Assembly (NCBI GenBank): GCA_903858195.1
Contig: CAIOHW010000311.1
Coordinates: 1 to 19,551 of the forward strand
DNA from: Oligoflexia bacterium
Lineage (GTDB): Bacteria; Bdellovibrionota; UBA1018
Reading direction: 5' to 3'
Length of the DNA: 19,551 nucleotides
The notes under the pieces were generated by a model. The model was not told the DNA's origin, did no database searches, and saw only the letters and a program-made list of their open reading frames with translations. Shown in pieces: positions 9,801-18,800 of this stretch. Numbering within the stretch: the stretch's first letter is position 1; every line of letters begins with the position of its first letter. Both the position numbers and the translations under genes were made by a program.

Positions 9801-12800
9801 ACCCGGCGCTCCCGCTGGGGATGCAGCTCTCCGGATCGAACGGCACCGTCTCTGGCACGCCCTCGGGATCTCAGACGGCAACGCCACATGTTTTCACCGC
9901 CACCAACTTGAGTGGCGAGTCGGCAAGCGCAACCCTGACCATCACCGTCCAGGCGCCGACACCGACCGTCACTTATTTTGGAAGTCCTTGGACATTCATT
10001 AAGAATTCGGCTGTTTCTCCTCAGGTGCCGCAGGTCTCATCGGCCGCATCGGTCTCCATCTCGCCGACTCTCCCGGCAGGCCTTTCCTACTCGAACACCA
10101 CCGGAGCCATCTCGGGAACCCCAACCACCACCGCTGCAAATGCCACCTACACGGCTACTGCAACCAACTCCACCGGACAGACTGCCCAGACCACTTTCCA
10201 GCTGCGTGTGAATGATGGCTCTCCCTCGATTACATTTGCCCAGTCTTCCGTGGCGCTCACGCGGGGAACGGCGATGCATTCGATCGTCCCAGTGCTCCAG
10301 AATGCAACCTCTGTGACCGTCAATCCCGAGCTCCCCCAGGGAATGTCGCTGGCAGCCGGGACCGGAATCGTGACCGGCACTCCCGCAACGACACTTGCAG
10401 CAACCGGCTTCACCTTTACAGCCTCGAACTCCACGGGCCAGACAGCAGAGTCCGTGGTCAACATCACGGTCAACTCTCCAGCACCCGTGTTCTCGTACAC
10501 ACCTGCCCAGCTCACCGCGGTTCGTACGCAGGCCTTCAGTTCGGGAACTCCCACGGCCGTGGACGCAACGAGCTTTGCAATCAGCCCGGCTCTCCCATCG
10601 GGATTGGCGCTCCAAAGCTCCACGGGCGAGATTTCCGGGACACCCACGGCCACCTGGCCCGCCACCCCACATGTCGTGACCGCGACCAACTCCACAGGCC
10701 AGAGCGCCTCCATCACACTCAGTGTCCGGGTGAATGATCCGACCCCGACGGTGGCTTTCTCTCCCGCCTCGATCAGCCTCACACGTGGACAGGCAATGGC
10801 GGCAGCCGCACCTACCCTCACTCACGCATCCACCCTGATGGTGACCCCACTCTTGCCCGTCGGACTGAACTTCAATCAGTCCAGCGGAGTGGTTTCCGGA
10901 ATCCCTTCTCTGGTCGCCGCGACTACCGTGCATACCGTCACTGCCACCAACTCCACCGGCCAGACGGGTCAGGGTACCCTCACTCTCACCGTCAACGACA
11001 CTGCCCCTGGCAATCTCGCCTACACCTCGAGCCCCGCCACCTACGCAAGAAACTCTTCGATTGCGCCGAACCTACCGTCATCCTCGGGTGGGGCGATCAC
11101 CTCCTACTCCGTAAGCCCCGCACTTCCCGCCGGCCTCTCGCTCAACCCGCTTACCGGAGTCATTTCCGGCACTCCGACCACCGCCCAGACGGCTTCCACG
11201 CACACCATCACGGCCTCGAACTCCGGAGGCAGCACCACAACCGTACTCTCGATTGTGATCAGCGACCTCACTCCGGATACCCCAACAGGGCTTGCTGCAG
11301 TTGCCACTTCCTCTTCCTCGATCCTGCTTTCGTGGAGTGACCATAGTTCGAACGAAACGGCATACCTGCTCGAGCGATCCACCTCGCTCCAATTCACAAG
11401 CCCCACTGTCATCAGCGTGAGTGCCAATACGACATCCACCAGCGATACCGGGCTGACTTCGGACCAGACCTACTATTATCGCATCCGCGCGCAGTCGATC
11501 GGCTCTACCTCCGATTACAGCAATAGCGTCACGGCGATCGCTCCTGGCGCGCCAGCAGCGGTGACCGGCGTCACCGCGCAGGCGGGAACGTCGCACGTCG
11601 TCTTGGGCTGGGCAGCCTCTTCGGCACAGGGAAACCCTACTTATGCGGTTTTCAGATCCACAGACGGTGGAGCCTCCTACGACTCGACCTCGGTTTCTGG
11701 AGCCATCCATTCGACGAGCTTCACGGACGTCGGACTTCTGAACGGCGAGTCCTACACCTACATCATTCGGGCAACCAACGTCGGTGGCACATCGCCCGAC
11801 TCACAGTCGGTCAGTGCAACCCCGCTTGCTGCTCCCGTCATCCAGTTCAATCCTTCGAGCAGGACCTACACACGCGACGTAACCATCACTGCACTTGCTC
11901 CCTCCAACTCCGGCGGATCGATCCAGTCCTGCTCGGTCACCCCTGCGCTCCCCTCGGGACTCTCGCTCCATCCGGTGAGCTGCGAGATCACAGGAGCCCC
12001 GGGCACGCCATCGCCTCAGCGAAACTACCTTGTGACAGCGAGCAATGTGGGGGGTCAGGCAACCGCGATGCTTTCCATCGCGGTCAACGATCCTGCCCCG
12101 GTTTTCAGCTACACCCCCGCAAGCCTGATCCTCACCCGGGGCGCGGCGATGTCCGCCTTGACTCCGACGGCCTTGAATGTGGGAACCTTCACCGTCAGCC
12201 CGGCCCTGCCGGCCGGGCTCTCTCTTGGAACGAGCAGTGGCAGCATTACCGGAAGCCCTCTGTCTCCTCTGGCTCAGACGGTATTCACCATCACGGGCAC
12301 GAACTCGACGGGTCAGTCGGCAACGGCCAACCTGACCCTGACTATTAATGATGCCGCACCGGTGCTCTCCTACTACGGCTCGCCCTTCCGGCTCACCCGG
12401 ACGACCCCGCTTTCTGCGCCGGTGGTTCCGACATCGCAGTTCGTGGCCGGATTCTCGGTCAACCCCGAGCTTCCCCTCGGGCTCTCGCTCGACCCTGTGA
12501 CAGGGGCCCTTTCGGGTGCTGCAAGCGTGCTTGCGCCGAGTGCGAACTACACCGTGACCGGAACAAACACGACCCAGCAGACCGGCACCACTTCATTTGA
12601 TCTCGAAGTCGTTGCGATTCCGCCGGCCCAACTGGAGTACGGCGGTAGCCCTTTTGTATTCACGCAGGGCTCGTCGGTCTCGGTGAGCCCGACACACACC
12701 GGAGACCCGCTGGTGTCCTACTCGCTCTCGGGTACATCGCTTCCGGCAGGACTCTCATTCAACTCGAGTACGGGCGAAATTTCAGGGACACCGACCACAC

Positions 12801-15800
12801 CGCAGTACTCGACCACCAGCACCATCACGGGCACGAATACGGGCGGATCCACCCGCATCACAATTTCGATGGCCGTGAATTCGATGGTTCCCGCCTCCCC
12901 CAGCGGGCTTGCCTGGACTGCAGCTTCGGCAACGAGCATCAGCCTGACCTGGAATGACCAGAGCAACAATGAAACCGGATTTGAGATCGAGCGAAGCGGC
13001 GGAACCACGCCCATCGCCATCCTTTCAGCCCCTGTCGGTGCGACCTCTCTGCTCGCAACCGGATTGAACTCCGACACGCCCTACCAGTTCAGAGTTCGCT
13101 CAGTGGCCATCGGCGCAACAAGTGCGTGGAGTTCGCCGGTGACGGCTCTCGCGCCCGCCGCTCCAGGCGCCCCGACCAACCTGGCAGCATCGGCAGGAAA
13201 TGCGCAGGTCTCGCTGGTGTGGACGGGCTCAACCGGAAACGGAACGATCCGATATTCCGTTCTTCGATCCACGACGCTCGGCGGGCCCTACGCTCAGGTG
13301 GTTGGGGATCTCGCAGGAACCTCCCATACGGATCTCACGGTGCTCAATACCGATCCGCCGACCCTCTATTACTATGTCGTGGTCGCCTCCAACGCAGGCG
13401 GATCGAGCCTGAACTCCGCCGAGGTTTCGGCAGCTCCACGTGCGGCCCCGAGCATCAGCTACGCAGGATCCCCTTTTGCCCTCATGCGGGGCGCAAGCGC
13501 CGGAACTCTCTCGGTGACTCGCACGGGCGGCCCGATCACCCAATGTGCGATCGACCCGCCACTGCCCCCAGGACTCGTCTTCTCTGCGCAGAACTGCTCG
13601 ATCTCCGGAACGCCGACTGCTGTTGCTACGGCAGCAAGCTACTCCGTGATAGCGACCAATCTGGGTGGATCCGGGGCCACAAGCTTTACCCTCTCGGTAA
13701 ACGATACGGCTCCCGCAATCGCATATCCGGTTTCGGGAACTCTCACGCTGACCGAAGGCGTTGCGATGACGAGACTCACCCCAAGCATCAACTCCATTTC
13801 GGAGGTGAGTGTCTCGCCGCAGCTGCCTGCTGGGGTGAGCCTCGACACCGAAACCGGGGCTCTTTTCGGAACTCCCACTGCAGTGGCGGCGCTCGCAGAT
13901 TACACTTTCTCGGCGCAAAACCAGACCGGCCAGTCCGTGCAGGTCACGCTCCCCATCCGCGTGATCCATCGACTTCCGAACCAGTTTGCCTACTCCGAGA
14001 GCCCGGCAACCTACACGATCGGATCCCCGATCACGCCAAACACGCCCTCCAATCAGGGCGGAGCGATCACCTCGTATGCCATCTCGCCTGCCTTCTCCAA
14101 TGGCCTGATTCTCAATCCTCTCACGGGTGTGATCAGCGGAACCCCATCAGCAGCAGCACTCCCCGTCGCCTACACCATCACAGGCAGCAACACAGGGGGA
14201 TCTACAAGCCTGGTGCTGCCGATCGCCGTAAACGCCACGGTACCGGGCGCACCTACAGGTCTTTTGGCCACTGCCACGACTCCATCGAGTATTTCGCTCA
14301 CGTGGAATGACAACAGCAGCCATGAGACCGCCTTCAGGGTCGAATACTCCACCAACGGGGGATCGAGCTACATTGCGCTGCCTGCGCTTGCCGCAGGAAG
14401 CACCTCATTGGTGCACACGGGCCTGACTTCCAATCTTGCCCACACCTACCGGGTGACCGCACTTGCCCAAGGCGTGCAATCCGGACCCTCCGAGACGGCC
14501 ACTGCCACTCCGTATTCGGCACCGACCACGCCGACTGGCCTCGTCGCAGTGGCCGGCAATGCAAACGTCGCTCTTTCCTGGAACCCGTCCAGCGGAGGAG
14601 GCGCCCTCTCGTACACGGTCAAGCGCTCGACCAGTGCCGGCTCGGGCTTTGCGCCGATCGCCAGCGGACTCTCATCCCCAAGCCATACGGACCTGACCGC
14701 GATCAACGGCACGACCTACTACTACGTGGTCTCCGCAGCCAACTCCAATGCCGGGGTGAGTGCTGACTCGGCACAGGTCTCTGCCACCCCGCAAGCGCCG
14801 CCCAGCCAGCCGGTCCTCACGATCACTCCCTACAACCAGAGGCTGGTCTTGAGCTGGACGCAAGCCACCGGGGCCGGCCCGATCACCTATGAAGTCGAAC
14901 GCTCGCCCGATGGACTCTCGGGTTTCGTGCAGGTGGCTTCCAACCTCGGCCCAACCACCTGGTCACAGTCAGGTCTGAACAATGGGACGACCTACCATTA
15001 CCGCGTTCGCGCCTCGAATCCGACCGGTGGATTGGGAAGCTGGGCCCTGCAGTCGGGAAACCCCCTCAACCACGCTCCCACGATCTCTGCCATCAACAGC
15101 CTCCCCGGGGTGGCCGGGGCAGTGCTCGAGGATACGCCCTACTCGATCACTTTTGCAGCGATCGCTGCAGCTGCAAATGAGTCCGACCCCGATGGTGATT
15201 CGGTGACCTTCCGAGTGACCTCTCTGGGGTCGGGAAGCCTCGTGCGTTCGGTAGGCGCCGAGCCCGTGGTGATCGGCAGCACGATTGAGACAGGCGAGAT
15301 TCTCATTTATCAGTCCGGAGCCGACTCAAACGGACTTCTGACGGTAGCTGAACTTGCTGCGTGGGATAACGAACTCGAATCCACAACTGCGGTTCCTCTG
15401 CGCATTCAAGTGACCCCGGTCAATGATGTACCGACTGCGCTAAATGGCAGCCTCACGGTTGCCGAGGACTCCACCCAGACCCAGTCGACCCTCTCGGCAA
15501 CCGATCCCGAAAACGACACCCTGACCTACTCGATTGTCTCCCAGGGCACGAAAGGCAGTGTCCAGCTCTTGAATGCCCAGACCGGCCTGTACCGGTACAC
15601 TCCCTCGGCCGACCTGAACGGTTCCGACTCATTTACCTTCCGTGTGAGTGACGGACTGGCAGCCTCGAATCTCGCCACGGTCTCGGTCACAATCACTCCG
15701 GTCAACGACCCGCCCACACTCAGCCAAGTGACGAACCTCTCGGGTGCCCTCGAAGATACCGCCTTCCCGCTCGCGTATGCCACGCTTGTGGGAGCCGCCA

Positions 15801-18800
15801 ATGAGGCCGACATCGATGGCGATGCCATTTCCTTCCGGGTGGAGTCGATCTCATCCGGAACGCTCACCCTGGATGGAGAGCCCGTTGTGCCGGGTGCAAC
15901 TCTCCTGAATTCGGGTAAGTCCTGGGTTTGGACTCCTTCTGCAAATGAGAGTGGCCTGAGAACCGCCATCAGCATCCGGGCCTGGGACGGGCAGACCGCC
16001 TCACTCACGAGCCCAGTGGCGGTAAAGGTGCTGGTCACCGAGCAAAATGACGCACCCCTGGCCCTGAGCGGTGCACTCACAGTATCGGAGGACGCACTTG
16101 CCGTACCCGGTCAGCTGGTGGCGACCGATGCGGACGGAAACTCGCTCACCTATTCGATCGTATCGCCTCCCTCGAGCGGCACTTTGGCGCTCATCAATGC
16201 TGCGAGCGGGGCATACACCTACACTCCTACAGCCAACTTCAATGGGTCTGACTCATTCACCTTCAGGGCAAGCGACGGAACCACGAACTCCAACACCGCA
16301 ACCGTTTCGATCACAGTACTCCCGGTAAACGACGCTCCAGTACTGGCCAACCAGAGCCTGACCGTCTCGGAGGACTCGGGGGTGACCTCGGGAATGCTCG
16401 TGTTCACCGATGCTGACGGTCCTTCGGCCACTTTCACAGTGGTCACGCCCCCTTCCAAGGGCACATTCACCTTCAGCAACGAAGCGCCCGGTGCGTTCAC
16501 CTTCGAGCCCTCGCCCAATGCCTTCGGCACCGATCGCGTGGTCATCCGAGTCTCAGACGGCATTGCCGACTCAGCAAATGCACAACTCAACATCACGATC
16601 ACGGGAGTCAATGACGCTCCGACCCTTTCTTCGATGCAGGTACTCACCGGTGCGGCTGAAGATACAGGCTACTCGATTACCTACGATATGCTGGCACAGG
16701 CCGGCAATGAGCAGGATGCCGACGGGGATCCGATCAGCTTCAGAGTTTCAGCCATCAGTTCTGGAACGCTTTCTCGAGGAGGCGTGCCGATCACGATCGG
16801 CGGCCCGTCAGCCCTCCTGTCCGCAGCAGGTGCCCCGTGGATCTGGACGCCGCCCGCAAACGCAAGCGGCACGAGGGGAGCATTCCTCATCGTGGCATCG
16901 GATGGCACATCCGAGAGCGCTCCGTCGGTCCAGGTGCAAGTACAGGTCGATGCCGTCAACGATGCTCCGGTTGCAGCGGCCTCCTCACTGAACACTGACG
17001 AGGACACGGCCGCCTCAGGAACTCTCCCGGCCTCCGATCCTGAGGGCTCGGCCCTCACCTTCGCGGTCGTTGCACACCCCGCCAAGGGTGTCGTCTCGAT
17101 CACCAACCCCGTGACAGGCGCCTTTACTTACACGCCAAACGCGAACGCAAACGGATCTGATTCATTCACTTTCAGGGCAAGCGACGGGTCTGCCCAGTCC
17201 AATTTGGCCTCGCTCAATATCTCCATTGCGGCGATCAACGATGCTCCGGTTGCTGCAGACGGATCGCTGACCTTGATCGAGGACGCCGTCTCTGCCACCG
17301 GCCTGCTACAGGCCTCCGATGTCGATGCCAATGCCCTGACCTTCTCAGTGGTGACTCCACCCACGAAGGGGAGCGTCACCCTCACGAATGCTTCCACGGG
17401 CGCGTACTCTTATGTCCCGGGCCAGAACCAGACCGGTACTGACTCTTTCACTTTCAAGGTCTCTGACGGAACCGTCGATTCAAATACCGCCACGATCAGT
17501 GTCGGAATCAACGCCCAGAACGATGCGCCCGTACTGACGACGATCAGCCCGATGGGCGGAGCCACCGAGGACACCCCATTCAGCATCAGCTATTCAGACC
17601 TGCGTACGGCGGCGACCGATGAGTCGGATGCAGACCATGACACACTCTCCTTCCGGATCGAGTCGATTTCGACCGGATCACTGACCCAGGCTGGCGTTCC
17701 CGTCACTGCCGGAACCACCCTGCTCTCGGCAGGCGGGTCGCTCAGCTGGACGCCGGCTGCCAACGCTAACGGAAGCCTGAACGCATTTACCGTCCGGCTC
17801 TGGGATGGCGCTCTGCTCTCGTCCACTCCCGTGCAGGTAGTGGTGAACACTTCGGCCGTCAATGACAGGCCCACCGTGACCGCCGGAACCCTCTCGGTGA
17901 ATGAAGATGCCTCCGCAAATGACACTCTAACGGGCTTCGATATCGAGGGCACTGCGCTCACCTTCACGGTCTCCACCCCTCCTGCCAAGGGCGCTGTCAC
18001 GGTGACTGATGCGGCCACCCGGGCCTACACTTATGTGCCTTCGGCCAACCAGAGCGGCACCGACACATTCGAGTTCACGGCAAGCGATGGCGCACTGACC
18101 TCGCTGCCCGAAACAGTCACGGTCACGATTCAACCCATCAATGACGTGCCCACCCTGACGTCAGTCTCGACGCTGACCGGCGCCTTCGAAGACATCGAGT
18201 TCTCCATCAGTCATGCCGCCCTGCTTGCCGCCTCCAATGCGGCCGACCTCGACGGCGACACTCTGAGATTCAGGGTCGAGTCGGTCAGCACCGGCACGCT
18301 CAAGCTCTCCGGCGTCGCCGTGGTTCCCGGCACGACTCTGCTCGCCCCGGGACAATCGCTTGGCTGGACTCCCGCCTCAAATGCCAATGGCGAGCTTGCG
18401 GCATTCACGATCAAGGCCTGGGACGGCACGACCGCATCGGCCACCGCCGTTCCGGTCAATGTGCTCGTGACCCCCGTGAACGACGCTCCCATCATCGTGG
18501 CTCCGGCGTCCCAGACCATCAACGAAGGCGGCGCCACGGGCACCCTTGCCATCACGATCGGCGACACCGAAAGCGTTGCCTCTTCGCTCACGCTGTCTGC
18601 CACTGCAGCCAACACCACACTCCTTCCTCCCGGAAGCCTGGTATTGGCCGGCACCGGCTCGGCACGCACCATCAGCGCCACCCCCGCGACCGATGCCAAT
18701 GGATCCTCGGTGATCACGCTGACCGTGAGTGACGGTTCGACCAGCACGAACGCAACATTCACCCTGACCGTGAACGCGGTGAACGATGCACCGACGCTCA

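Noticed and set aside
10037..10933. A 298-codon open frame on the minus strand, and many other minus-strand open frames of 60-220 codons between 4300 and 19500
   Set aside because: They lie antisense to the giant gene. They recur in the same relation to its repeats, have biased compositions (Gly/Arg/Cys- or Val/Pro-rich) and show no domain motif. They follow from GC-rich codon use in repetitive sequence.
13126..14310. A 394-codon plus-strand frame inside the giant gene
   Set aside because: It is in another phase from the giant frame, which continues through it with recognisable Fn3 and He_PIG motifs. Its translation is Arg/Ser/Gly-rich and domain-free.
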